Origin: Ophiosphaerella korrae | Lineage: Eukaryota > Ascomycota > Dothideomycetes > Pleosporales > Phaeosphaeriaceae | Assembly: GCA_028456385.1 (NCBI GenBank) | Contig: JALNQF010000004.1 | Coordinates: forward strand, 62,001 to 126,000 | DNA length: 64,000 bases | Reading direction: 5' to 3' | Shown here: piece by piece, positions 1-11,460 of the stretch | Numbering within the stretch: the first letter of the stretch is position 1 | How the letters are laid out: the number at the start of each line of letters is the position of its first letter | Position numbers and translations under genes: made by a program | The notes under the pieces: model-generated | Databases searched by the model: none | Told to the model about the DNA's origin: nothing | What the model saw: only the letters and a program-made list of their open reading frames with translations

Positions 1-810
1 CCAGGGAACTTAGTGAAGCGGATAATCATTGTTGAAGTGATACCAAAGAAGAATATCAAGTTGATGACGTAGAAAATGGCACCAATTGTGAGGAGGCCAG
101 GAAAGGCATGCGGTTGGATAGAGATCAAAGTCGCAATGCCGCCAGTTGCCATGGTCAAAGTGTACCATGCCCAAGTGAAGTGTCGCAGCCGTTCTCCAAG
201 GGGAAGGTGGGGTTGGTTTGGGTCTTTCTTATGAGGAATCTTCGAATGGTAGTCCCAGCCTCCATGACCATCATTGTGCTTCTCTTTCTCAATGTCGATT
301 GAAAGTGACGATGCTTGAAAGGATGGAGGCTGTGTGGGCGGGTCAGTGAAAGGATTATCTGATTGTGGTCCTTTGCCCTTTATATCCACTGGAAAGCCAT
401 TGATATCGACGGGGCCGGGAAAGTAAGCTTGCCCAGATGGATATGGACCCGCAGGTGTTTCTATCCAAGTGTTCGTGCGTGTAGTTTCATTAGAGCTTAG
501 ATACGAGTCTTGTGGCGGACTAGGCTGAGCATTGCCTTGATTGAAAAGGGGCTGTTGTTGCTGTTGCTGGGGGTTTGCTAAAGGCGAGTGATTGTTCACT
601 TGTGGACCCATATTGGAACCGTAGGAACGAGGACCGTCTGGCAAGTTGATACGAGAAGGTGTATGTTCTTGCTGTTTCTCAGACTTGGCAGGAAGTTAGT
701 TCCGTAGGTAGGGAAATTGTATTCGATTGACTCACATTATGGTTAGTCTCAGGGCTCAAGACATTTGATCTGTCGAAAGACATGACTTCAGGTTGGTAAC
801 GATTTTCCAT
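1..810 (-). CDS. SLAC1/malic-acid-type (TDT family) transporter, N-terminal part
   Basis: Partial gene running off the left edge. Exon 1 is 736-810 and exon 2 runs from 683 to the edge, with a 52-nt intron (684-735). I read the protein from the reverse complement. A hydrophilic N-terminus of roughly 175 residues is rich in Pro, Ser and Gln and includes six consecutive Gln. It is followed by RLRHFTWAWYTLTMATGGIA and further hydrophobic segments, the hallmark start of the TDT membrane domain (Mae1 malate permease, SSU1 sulfite pump, plant SLAC1). The family moves dicarboxylates or small anions across the plasma membrane. The missing C-terminal half prevents a choice between malate and sulfite. 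The long low-complexity N-terminus is unusual for the yeast members. The start is the first ATG that keeps the frame. Confidence 0.75.
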
Positions 811-2884
811 AGCTGAAGTTGAATAGAATAAAGGTGGCCAGCACACTAAAAGTTACAAATATTTTCGTTGTTAGATTGAGCGGAAGAACGATGCGTGTGA
901 TGATAGCTGTAGAAACGAGAGCAAAGAAACACCGTGGCGTGATTTTGAGCAAGGAGAGATTGGCATGTATTGTAGGATAGAAACAGACTATTAACCACGA
1001 GAGATTGAGATCCTCCCCGGGGAGGTGGAAGATACTATTGGGCTCCGTTTCGTACCACGTCCCATCCCACGCATTGCGGATTTCTGACTGTGAGTGGAGC
1101 AATCCTGAATAGCAATGTAGGGGCGGGAGTGGCCTCTCGGTGGGCTTGGCATAAGTTGGGTGTTGCGTACCTACTCCTGGTATCCACATTCGGGCTGTGA
1201 ATGCTCTGTACTACTGTAGCCGTGTCAACGTCTGTGCATTTTGGGAGGCATGTGAAATTTCTCTTTGCCCAATTCAAAGTCAGTAAACCGACTTGGCGAG
1301 GGCCCACTGTGCCAAGGTGTTTGAATTGAACTTCTGTGTTTTGTTCGTTGGATCCTGAGGTATGATGAACAGTGCTCCTTGAATTGTCAACGATGCTAGA
1401 CTGCGTTGCTTCGCAAAGCTCAACAACATTATAAATGCTTTGCGTTGACATATAACAACATACTAGAAAGAATAACTTGGTTGCTCAAAGTCCCCTCCTT
1501 GGATCAGGCCTTAGCAGGAATATTCATTGCTGTGGATAACCACCCATGGCCCACGTGAAGATAGGGCTACGAGGGCGCTATGCACACGGAAGATGTCGGA
1601 GGCAGACGAGGGGCGAGCCGGACACTGGTCCGCACGCCTTTAGACACTGTTTGTGCATGTCTCAATTAGGTTACACTAAGATAGTGAAGTATCCCTCGAA
1701 GTGTCGCCAAGGCGGAGCTAAGAGCGGAAGGTTAAGAGCAAGAAATAGGGTGCGGCTCCAATCGTAGATTAGAAATGATTCGCGCTGCCGGCGAGGCTTG
1801 AAACTTCCCACGAGTGACGAAACACCTGTAGTGGGTTCCAACGTGTCGGCTTGTGCCAAGCATCCCCGTGCTAAAGACGTCAAAAGCAGAGCCCCACCGT
1901 TCTGGCGCCAAAGAAGCTCCAGTACCTAGTCATTCATCTGCTTTGGCAGATGAAGAACCTGCGCTAACTGTATTGCACGGGCGCGAACTGTCTCACAGGG
2001 GGCGCTGCCCGTAGATAAGAATCGAGTCTCAACAATGCGAAAGTCTTCGCCAGAGGCCCACTTGGTGGTTTTACCTTGCGCTGGTCAAGCCCAAGCCTTA
2101 CTGCGTAGTAGGTGCAAAGCGTATCTTGACTTCGTCGACGGCACCCCGTCTTCGCTTGCGACGGTTATTGGCGATCGCAGATGTTTGGGGTGTGAGTGCA
2201 TTGAGTCAGTGCGGAAGGTGCATGGTGACCACTGTGGTAAGCATTTGAGTTAGAACTGCCTTGCCATAAAGACCTGTTCTTTCCAGTGTCTCTTTTTCCT
2301 ACGCGAGAATGGATAGATGCACTGTGGATGCCTGACGCAGATTGTGGCGGATTGTGCAAGGTTGTGAGCTGGTAAACGGCCCATGCCTGTCGGCCCGTAG
2401 TTGATAGTTCCACTAAGCCTAAGGCTGCATCACGATGTACACGATTCTTTGAAGAAGTAATTATGAAAATAGATATCGTAGTTAAGGCCCAGGAGTGGAG
2501 ATGCAATTCGAGCAAAGACGCAATTCGAGACCCAACAGAGGAAAAGAAGGGATTTGTGAGCACGGATGACAAACTAGGGAACTCTTTTGGTAATGATATG
2601 CTTCGCCCAGCGACCACAGCCTCCTATCTCTATTTCAGCAATTTCTTAGAATTCTTAGAAGTGGAGCTGGATAATGACGAGGTAGCTCATCAAGCGCACA
2701 GCAAGCGCACAGCTGGAATGACAAATTCGCGCCACGCTAATATGATTCAGTGGAGTGCCTACGATCACGACACGCGGCACCAAAGCGTCAAGGAATTTGG
2801 TGCACACATACACTCAACAAGACAGGAAAGTCTTCACTACCCTGCAGGCGCCTGGTGATACTTGGGCGTACCAGTAAGCGCTCC
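811..2884. other. Intergenic, 2.1 kb, no supported gene
   Basis: Open frames here are at most 150 codons, overlap on both strands and resemble no family I know. The stretch lies upstream of the SLAC1-like gene and downstream of the NCS1 permease. It probably holds the promoter and leader of the former. Confidence 0.5.
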
Positions 2885-4742
2885 TCAAACCTTCTCGCCC
2901 TTCACAGTAACAACGTTCTCCCTTGAGATTCGTCCATTCGACGCTGGAGTCGAGGAGCCTTCTACAAGTAGGTCAACGCCTATCCTATGAGCTTCTACTT
3001 CTGTGAATGTCCCATACAGATCGACGGTGTCAGTTTGATCCATGTTCCCAACTGGAAAGATCAAATTTAGAGCATAGAAGACTGTGGCACTAATGAAGAA
3101 ACCTGTTTTTCTTGTTAGTCTCTGAAGGAGGCGTGGTTCTATGTATACTAACCGATCAAGAATGCCATGTAGTACAGTCGACTCAATGTTCGTGGTGCGT
3201 TCATATCACCTCGGACAGCCACAATAAGTCCACCAATTGTTGGTGCCCACCCACAGATCCAAGCGGGAACTGCTCGCCAATTGACTCCCTTTGAAAAGTA
3301 GTATGAGGAGTTATCCTTGCGGTAGAGATGACTGAGGCAGATTTTTCTGTTCCTTAGGAGATAGTAGTCGCAAGCCATTATACCTATGATGGGTGCAAGG
3401 AAGACGGAAAATGACGATAGAACAGCAATGAACGTTGTAGCGCGGTTGATTAGTTGCCACGGTTGAACGATCCAAGCTGCAAGAAATGTGATGATCGCGC
3501 CCCGACGGATATTGATGTATCTTGGACAAAGTCCCGCCAAATCAATCCCTCCGGCTATAGCATTGCCACAGATGTTCTCAAACATTGCTGTAAATGCAAA
3601 CCCAGCAGCAAGAAAAAAGACGCCTGCACGAGCCTTAGATGAGCCATTACCATTGTCCATCATTCGAAGCAACAAATCAGGCGGGTTCCAATAGACCTCA
3701 CCATAAATCTTCTGTGCCGCAGCAGCTGTTACCAGACCTATCAGGGATACTAAAACACCAGCGATGACACAACTAGTGATTGTACCAGTAATGTAATGTC
3801 TGCGACTTTTAGAGTATCGGGAAAAGTCAGAACCGTTCGTTATGCCAGCTGCCAGACTTCCCACGCCCTGGTTGATACCAGCCAGGATAAGCCATGAAGT
3901 ACCAAAAGGGGAGTTGGCGGGCACTTTTTGGCCGGTTCCCCATAATGGCCCAACGCCTTTGGCGACTGATAAGGCCCATATCATCCAACTGACCATCCCC
4001 ACACCGCACCAAATGCAGAGGATGATGAAAGGGGTCCTGAACTTTTCTGGGCGCAACCAGAGGAATGGTGTCGAGAGAAACCAAAAGACCACAAAGCCAA
4101 CGAATTGATCGGTCGTAGTCGGCATTCCAGGGCCAAAAGTGTTCCGCATACGTCCAAATGATGGCCAGATAGCCGTTAGGCACACTGCGACGAGACGTCC
4201 ACCATTCCAGCCTGGATGCCTTAGCATCTTTTCGCACTTGTAGTTTGTACATTTACCTACATTGGACGGCATTCCATATGAAATTCAATAAAATTCTTTG
4301 CGAGAGTGGAATAAAGCTCCCCTTTAAGCCCCAACTGTACCTATTTTGCACCGTAAAGCCAATGTGCCATTTCAATCCAATCCAAGCAACGAGCGTGGAG
4401 AATATGGCGATAAGTATCCTACTTATGACAATTACAAGCATGGCTTGTGGCACAGAGAGCCCCATCGCTGTATTTATGTCAGACAATCTTTTCAATTTGT
4501 GTGAAAATTGGGGCTTTACTGAGGTATGTATTAGGTGTCTGCCAGTTCGCAACATTTAGGCTTGCAATCGCCCAAAATCCAAAGAAATTGAACCATCCCC
4601 ACGTTCTTCGGTCTGGTGGGAGAGGTATCAGATCGCGATTACTCCAAGTATCAGTCTGTTCATGTCTCGCAGCGTCACCCTGCAATTGAATCCGGCGATT
4701 GAGTGCGGTAAGTCTGTGTCTCAATGTCATGGCTAAAGTCAA
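2885..4742 (-). CDS. NCS1-family permease (uracil/allantoin/hydantoin type)
   Basis: Four exons: 4520-4742, 4261-4467, 3153-4211 and 2885-3102. Introns are 49-52 nt, and the product is 568 residues, a normal NCS1 length. Signature segments are the N-terminal NRDLIPLPPDRRTWGWFNFF, then NVANWQTPNTY, and the mid-protein GINQGVGSLAAGITNGSDFSRY, plus about twelve hydrophobic segments. Members are proton or sodium symporters at the plasma membrane that import nucleobases, allantoin, uridine, thiamine or hydantoins (bacterial Mhp1). The sequence alone does not fix the substrate. The gene diverges from a hydantoinase-like gene, with 732 bp between the start codons, which makes a cyclic amide or ureide the best guess (inference). 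Four GATA-type sites in the shared promoter suggest nitrogen control. Confidence 0.85.
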
Positions 4743-5474
4743 GGTGCTCCGGCCCCGAACCGGTCAGCGGTGGCGAAGTGGAGTCAGAGTAAAGCTATTA
4801 TAAAGATTTAGAAGCCTGCATAAGCACTTAGAGCTGTGTTACATGAGTCGTCTGAGCAACCATGCAATGTTTTCCTTGTTAGGCAGTCCGGCTGGTTATC
4901 ACCCAGGAGAAGCAGAAATCTGCACCAGTCTACGGTACACCGATAGGTAAGCGGCAAGGACGAAAGTAAAGGGTACCAGATCCTGAGAAGATTGGTGGCC
5001 CCTAGAGCAATGCGAATAATATTTAAAAGCCCATACAATAACCGTTCCTCTAGCCCATAATGTACGGACGTTTGGGAATTTGGAGCTATCCTCTTAATTT
5101 TTGTCGGCATGATTCGAGAGGATTTAATTATTCGAATATGAAACGGATATGCGTACGCATTGTTGTCGCGCTCGATAGGCTAGAATGCATTATGGTCTTA
5201 TCAGATATACTTATACGTTCTGATTGGATCTAGCGAGCATATGCTCCTGCCTAATCAGAAAGTTTGATCATCCTAGGGCCGTTCCTACCTTCCAATCGAT
5301 TGGGTGTACGTAGATAATAGAAATCAAGGTCGGGATGAACGTCCATCGCCTCCGGAATTACCCCGCGCTGGGGGCCCCACGGATGAAATCTTATCAGATC
5401 TTTTCTAGACTATTACGCATCAGCAAATCTCACAGGTTGTCTCCATCATTCCTTCTATTGGCAAGGATATCAGG
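4743..5474. promoter_or_regulatory. Shared divergent promoter of the permease/hydantoinase pair
   Basis: This region separates the start codons of the NCS1 permease and the hydantoinase. I see CTTATCAG twice (5197-5204 and 5390-5397; the complement CTGATAAG fits HGATAR) and CGATAG twice (4941-4946 and 5173-5178). HGATAR is the AreA/Nit2 nitrogen-regulator consensus. Function is inferred from motif and context only. Confidence 0.5.
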
Positions 5475-8400
5475 ATGAGAGATACAAGAACCCTAAGAAT
5501 TGGTGTTGATGTTGGCGGGTAGGTCCAAATTTGTGCATTGTAAGCAAGATGATCGTTCAGTCGTAGGCTGATATGTAGGATAGTACTAATACAGATGGAG
5601 TGATTCTCGATCCCACAAGATCGCACGACGTGAATCGGGGTATTATCGCTTGGTATGTATTTTCAAGTCTTCCGACCGATACATACACGCCGTGAAGGAA
5701 CCTCTGTTCTATACATTTGCTTCCTGGTCTTATCTTTCAAAGCTGACATAGATGTATAGGCACAAAACTCCTACCACAATAGACCCAAGTCATGGCATTG
5801 CGGGCGCCATTACGGCCATGTTCGACTCTGCTTCGGTGAAACCTGCCTTAGTCGCGAGTGTAACTATAGGGACAACTCACTTCGTGAATGCAGTCGTGAC
5901 TCGCGATTCAACTCGACTCTCTCGAGTTGCAGTACTTCGGTTATCTAGACCTTTCAGCAAGCATGCACCGCCATGCGTAGATTGGCCTGTATCGTTACGA
6001 AGAATTATTCTGGGACACTATGCTTTGGTTAAAGGGGGTTTGGAGATTGATGGTAGCCTTATATCGGACATCAAAGAGCAGGAAATTGTTGAACAATGTA
6101 GGATAATAAAGGAGAAGAACATTGAGAGTGTGGTTGTCAACAGCGTCTTTAGCCCTATAGATACTGTAGAGAGGCAGGAGGAGCGTGCGGCGGAAATCAT
6201 CCGTCGTGAGCTTGGGGAGCAAGTTGACATTGTTCTTAGCAAAACAGTCGCCAATCTCGGGTTTTTGGAACGCGAGAACGCTGCTATACTCAATGCTTCA
6301 ATATTATCCTTCGCTCGGAAGACTATCGCATCATTTCAGGAACCGATCAAGAAGCTTGGGCTCTCATGTCCGGTATTCATTACACAAAATGATGGCACCA
6401 TACTAAGTGGCGATGCAGCAAGTCGACTACCAATTCGGACGTTCTCGTCAGGCCCAACGAACAGTATGCGTGGTGCAGCATTTTTAGTTGGCAAAGAAGA
6501 AAAAGGAGAGGCGATGATGGTCGTTGATATAGGCGGAACGACAACAGATGTGGGACTACTACAAGCGAATGGGTTCCCCAGACAACAGGCCGCTTATTCG
6601 GAGCTATCGGGAGTTAGGACAAACTTCTCAAGTCCAGACGTCAAAAGCATTGGTTTGGGTGGTGGGAGTCTAGTCAGGAGAATAGGTGGCAAAGTGAAAG
6701 TCGGGCCTGAATCTGTAGGATATAAGCTACAGGAGAAGGCACTTGTATTCGGTGGCAGTGTCCCAACGGCCACAGACTATACAGTTGCAAGTTCAGCTGG
6801 AGTCTTGATCGGTGATCCTAAGAGAGCGCGACATAATCTCGACAAAAAGGACATTGAAGACTTCCAAGAAGAGACCAGGACTATGCTTGAGCACATCATC
6901 GACACCATGAAAACAACACCTGAAGACCTCCCAGTGTTGCTTGTTGGTGGCGGGGCTATCATAGCACCAAATACCCTCAAAGGCGCAAGCAAGGTGGTCA
7001 AACCAGAGTGGTCTGGTGTCGCAAACGCAATAGGTGCTGCGATGGCACGGGTAAGTGCCGTTGTAGACACTGTAAAGTCAACAGAAAAGCATACGACCAA
7101 AGAGCTTTTAGCCGAAATATCCGAAGACGCCAAACAAAAGACAATACAAGCTGGAGCAGTGCCTGAATCAGTACAAATCGTGGAAGTAGAGAGCCTGCCA
7201 TTGCAATATGTTGCTAACAAGACGAGGTTAATTGTGAGGGCAGCTGGGGACTTTGACTTCTCTCGATCGAGTGATTTCGCAGATCTGAACATTACACAAG
7301 AGGAAAGGGGCTTAGAGATGCGACCAGAGGAATCTCAAGACCCCGTTGCGGCACCTGAAATAGTCGATGGCGCTGCTGAAGATGACGAGACTTCTAACGT
7401 TGATATTGCGGCATACAAGCCCAAAGTTGTAGACCGCGAGTGGCTCATCTCTGAGGTCGACCTTGACTGGATAACCATCGGATGTTATATACTGGGAACA
7501 GGAGGAGGAGGCTCACCATATTCGACCATGTTAAGAGTGCGCGGTATCCTGCGATCTGGCGGCATTGTCCGCGTTGTCAGCCCTGATGACCTGAAAGACA
7601 ACGATCTAGTGGGATGCGGTTGTGGTGCAGGTAGCCCGACGGTGGGCATTGAGAAGCTCTCAGCTGATGAGATGATGGATGCTCAAAATCACCTCTACGA
7701 CATATTCAAGGGTGGCCGCGCTACACATATAATTCCTTTGGAGATCGGCGGTTCGAATGGCTTGCAAGGACTAGTCATCGGCTCCTCTCAGAACATGAAT
7801 TTACCCTGCGTAGATGGAGACTGGATGGGCCGTGCCTATCCTACAAAGTGGCAAACCACACCAGTAGTATTTGGTGAGCGTGAGATCGTATTCGCACCAG
7901 TGGCGGTAGCAGATGGAAACGGCAACACTTTGTACATGGGGACGGCGACCAGTGATCTGAAAGTCGAACAGGTAATAAGAGCTGCTTTGAGCCAGATGGG
8001 TAGTGCGGTGGGGACCGCGGATGCTCCAGTGACCGGAGGAGAGACAAAGAGATGGGCTGTCGAGCATACAATCTCGCTGTCGTGGCGGATTGGTCGTGAG
8101 GTCGTGCGAGCGAGGCAAGAGAACAGGATCGATGACGTTGCCGAGTCCATTATTGGCGCCGTAGGTGGTGTTGATTCTGGAAGTGTCCTGTTCAAAGGTA
8201 AAATTGTGGGTGTAGAGCGCAGATTGTATATGGGGCATGTATATGGTGAGGTCATCATTGAAGGCATGAATGCTGCATACCCAGGTAAAGTCAAAATACC
8301 TTTCAAGAATGAGAATATTGCCGCAATACGATTGTCGGAGGATGGTAACAATGAAACCGGGAAGGAAAAGAACGAGGACGTATTAGCTATAGTTCCAGAT

Positions 8401-8631
8401 CTGGTCTCGGTCATCGATGCGCAGAATGGCGAGGCCATTGGCACACCAGAGTATCGTTATGGCCTACTAGTGCAGGTACTCGGTTTCACCGCTAGCGACA
8501 GGTGGACAAGTCCGAGGGGAATTGAGTTGGGAGGCCCGAAGGCTTTCGGGTTTGATCATCTAGATTATAAGCCGTTGGGGAAATTCGTGAAACCAACGAG
8601 CGTCATCGACGAATACGATGGAAAGGCCTAG
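5475..8631 (+). CDS. Hydantoinase A / DUF917 fusion protein
   Basis: Exons are 5475-5518, 5584-5652 and 5760-8631, giving 994 residues. Exon 1 opens with RTLRIGVDVGG and exon 2 continues TNTDGVILDPT, the phosphate-binding start of hydantoinase/oxoprolinase A domains. The A domain continues with GPTNSMRGAAFLVGKE, MVVDIGGTTTDVGLL and SIGLGGGSLVRR, and ends near residue 560. From about residue 600 a second domain begins, with ITIGCYILGTGGGGSPYST and VGCGCGAGSPTVG, matching the DUF917 (S-methyl-thiohydantoin desulfurase-like) family. The family hydrolyses cyclic imides or hydantoins with ATP. No hydantoinase B domain is fused, so this is not a 5-oxoprolinase. The splice choice is set by frame: using TAG at 5581-5583 as acceptor restores GGTNTD. 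The stop lies 23 bp from the stop of the convergent carrier gene. Confidence 0.88.
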
Positions 8632-8654
8632 ACGCAGGCTTAGGGATCTTAAAT

Positions 8655-9789
8655 CTAGTACAAGAAATTGCCGCCGCCAGAATAGAAGGGCATGATGATC
8701 TTTACAGCAGCCTCATAGCTAGTAAAGAGGATACCACCACTAAACACAGTCCGCCCCAACCTCATTGTTGTGCCTTTCCAGAACCCTCCAATTCCATAGT
8801 CGAGCAAGATGCTCTTTACCGCTTCGGTCGTACTGGCGCCGGCCGCACTCTGGCACCGTGTTTTCATGACATCAAAGGGCTGAGTAGTTAGTGTCGTCAC
8901 CACTCCGGCAACAGATCCGTTCGCAAAGTTCACGGCCGTACTCTGCTTGATGTCGCGTTTCCTTTCGTAGTCTTTGAGGACATTGTACGTCCCCATACGG
9001 AAGGCAGTTGCTGACGCTTGCTTCAAGGTTGATCCAACGAAACCACGATACAAGCCCAGAAATCCGTGCTCTTTCCAAATAGTTGTGGTAGCATGCCAAC
9101 CAGAACGAAGTTTTTTCTCATGTCTTGCATCATCAATAAGTGCTGTCTTGATGCGCTCAGATGGGGTTACTGCTGTAGCTGATGCAGCGATTCCGGCTGT
9201 CATGCCTGCAAGGAGGTTTCGAGCAGGTGACAGCGTGCCAGTCTCTGGATCTGCGAAGGCTTCCTTTATCTGATCGAAAAATAGGAAGCGGACGCCATCT
9301 TTACCGATTGAACCCTATTGAGTGTGTTGGTTTTTGTTTTTGAACGGGTGTTTGGCAAAGCCCAATATTGTTGTTACAGCGGTGAGTCCAATAGGCCATC
9401 GACGGTTGCAATGCAAAACAAAAGAGGGTAGGCGTCATCTCAACTCACAAGAACAAGAGGACCACAGCCCTTGTACACCGCACGAATGCCTTCTTTATGA
9501 TAGACCTGCGTCGCAATGGTGAAGGGATTGCGTGGTGTCGCTACACCTTTCTCTTGCCTCAATTGCGATCTAGTCTTTGCAAATTCCAAAGGATACTATG
9601 GGACTGGTCAGTCACGCGACACCTTGCCGCATCCATATTATTGATACACACCGAAATAAATCCTTCCACACCGCCGGCCACGCCGCCAGCCGCAAGAGAC
9701 ACTATGGCAGGTGTGTTTTTATCCTGCAGTGCATTAACATCTAAGTTCATCAATCGGCCATCCTCACTCACATTTACGCCTGAAACCAT
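8655..9789 (-). CDS. CTP1: Mitochondrial tricarboxylate (citrate) carrier
   Basis: Exons are 9652-9789, 9449-9595 and 8655-9314, giving 314 residues, a typical mitochondrial carrier length. All three carrier signatures are visible in order: YPLEFAKTR, TPSERIKTA and TQPFDVMKTR, matching PX[DE]XX[KR]. The run SLAAGGVAGGVEGFIS begins the first repeat, and GFLGLYRGFVGSTLKQASATA lies in the second to third repeat region. Sequence style is that of the Ctp1/SLC25A1 group, which exchanges citrate for malate across the inner mitochondrial membrane. The exact N-terminus is less certain, because an intron could be hidden near a GTGAGT in the first 40 bases of exon 1. A perfect TGACGTCA lies about 220 bp upstream. 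Confidence 0.85.
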
Positions 9790-10361
9790 TGAACTTGAGA
9801 ATGATTAGAACGTGACTCTGATGTTGCTGTGATGGTTCCGGTACCGCGGAAAGACGCCAGGACGATGTAGGTTGCCGATAGCCGAACGAATGGTTAGTCC
9901 CCAACGTCTAGCTTGACCTCGTTCTCTGGGTCGACAAAAGGGTAAAGGACGCGTGGGAGAAAAGGTGAAAGCGATATTAAAATTGTTTTCGAATTGAAAG
10001 TTGTACGATGACGTCAGCGTCCGTGCGACACGATCTTAGCAGTCACTTTTGTAGATGTGTATGTCTCTCAATTCTTCTTCACTCAGGCCACCTAGGTAAC
10101 GACAACTGTCCAATCATTGTTATTCCTTCGATTTTAGTAGCCAAGGTGCTAGGTATCAGCTGAGTCATGTCTGTTCCGGCCTTACCGTGCACCTGAATCC
10201 CTCTTGATAAGGTCTTGGATGCTAGAAATCACTGTCACGTCGCTGTACTCTTTAGAAGGACGAGCTGTTTTTATTTTATACAATTTTTTTCCTTTATCAA
10301 CTAGCTTCGCTTTTCTCCTTCAATAATTTCTCGGGTTGGCTTTGTCGGAGGATACGTATCT
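9790..10361. other. Intergenic, promoter of the citrate carrier
   Basis: This 572-bp stretch lies between the carrier start and the dehydrogenase stop. Apart from the TGACGTCA palindrome and an A/T-rich patch near 10265-10320, I see nothing gene-like. Confidence 0.5.
10009..10016. promoter_or_regulatory. ATF/CREB-type palindrome
   Basis: Perfect TGACGTCA about 220 bp upstream of the carrier start codon. bZIP proteins of the ATF/CREB class bind this octamer. Use in vivo is not shown. Confidence 0.4.
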
Positions 10362-11460
10362 CTAAGCGTCCTTTGCCACCAATACTCCTCGGTATCGAAG
10401 CTTATTTCCATGCATCTTCTGTACGGCATTGGTGATACCTCCTTCACTCAATTCAAACGTCTCTACCCAAGGCTTTACATCATGACTTGCGGCAAACTGC
10501 AGCATCTCATCGTGTTTCGCTCGGGAAGCAACAAGACTGGACCGAATGTTGTATCCATCGAAGAACATCTCGAAAGCACTCCGTCTATTAGCTTAAACTT
10601 CCCCAATGGTTGGCTTGTGCTACTCACGGCAATGCTAACTGGCCGTTCGGAGCAGCTAGAGGAACTACATTACCTCCTCGAGCCAACACGTTCTTTTTCA
10701 TAAATCTATTGAGATGTTAGCAATATTTCCGAGTCGTAAATTTCAAGGACTTGCTTATTCCAATCTGGATATTTGCTTCCAGCAATCACCAGAGTATGAA
10801 CAGGCTTTTCAAGTTTCTCAAGCTCATCAAGCAAGTAGAACTCTGAGGCGCCTAACTTCCTCGCCTCCTCTTCTTTGCTTCTGCTGGTGCTGAAGACGAC
10901 TGCCTCAGTTCCAAGCTTCTGAGCAAATTGAATTGCTAGATGACCGAGTCCGCCGATACCAACGATGCCTACACGATCGCCAGGCTTGACCACTTGTATA
11001 AGTGCGTTATACGTTGTTGCTCCTGCACATTGGAGAGGAGCTGCATGCTCACTTAACAGGCCTTCCGGAATCTTATGGAGGTAAGTTTCTTTGCCAACGT
11101 AGTATTCTCCAAAAGTGCCGTTGTTATAGTCCTTCTCGCCATAGATGCTTCGCTCGTAGCACCAGGTGTCCTGGCCTGTTAGACAGTAACTACAATGTCC
11201 GCACGAATCTCGATGATAACCTCCACCTGCTCGCTCGCCAACTTTGAACTGAGTCACTTTGCTTCCAATGGCTTCAACAATCCCAACACCTTCATGGCCC
11301 AGAGTAATTCCGAATTGTACGTATGCAAGATCTGAGGCACACACACACCTGAGTGTGTGATTTTGACAAGAATATCTTTTGGTCCAAGCTGAGGCTTCTG
11401 CATTGGATGCGCCTTGATTGCACCTTCGGTCCCGCGGAAGATTGTGTACTCGGATGCCAT
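10362..11460 (-). pseudogene. Zinc alcohol dehydrogenase, frameshifted in a GT run
   Basis: Medium-chain, zinc-dependent alcohol dehydrogenase. Recognisable parts are MASEYTIFRGTEGAIKAHPM, the catalytic-zinc GHEGVGIVEAIGS, the structural-zinc cluster DSCGHCSYCLTGQDTWC, and the Rossmann turn VGIVGIGGLGHLAIQFAQK. The C-terminal exon ends GNKLRYRGVLVAKDA. The first catalytic Cys codon sits in a GT dinucleotide run (forward CA run 11338-11348). There the frame shifts by two bases: removing one GT unit gives a seamless GVC-ASD join. Downstream are two introns: 10706-10754 with a GC-AG boundary (donor gcaagt) and 10585-10627 with GT-AG. Everything else in the gene is intact, so it may be a recent null allele or a sequencing error in a microsatellite rather than an old pseudogene. 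The family reduces aldehydes or oxidises alcohols with NAD(P)H in the cytosol. Confidence 0.75.

Noticed and set aside
1035..1451. Minus-strand 138-codon frame near the SLAC1-like gene
   Set aside because: No family resemblance and overlapped by a second frame on the same strand; treated as non-coding.
11299..11344. An intron at the alcohol dehydrogenase GT run as explanation for the frameshift
   Set aside because: Any GT-AG pair there is too short (15 nt) or removes the Gly-His-Glu zinc region, so a splice does not explain the frame change.
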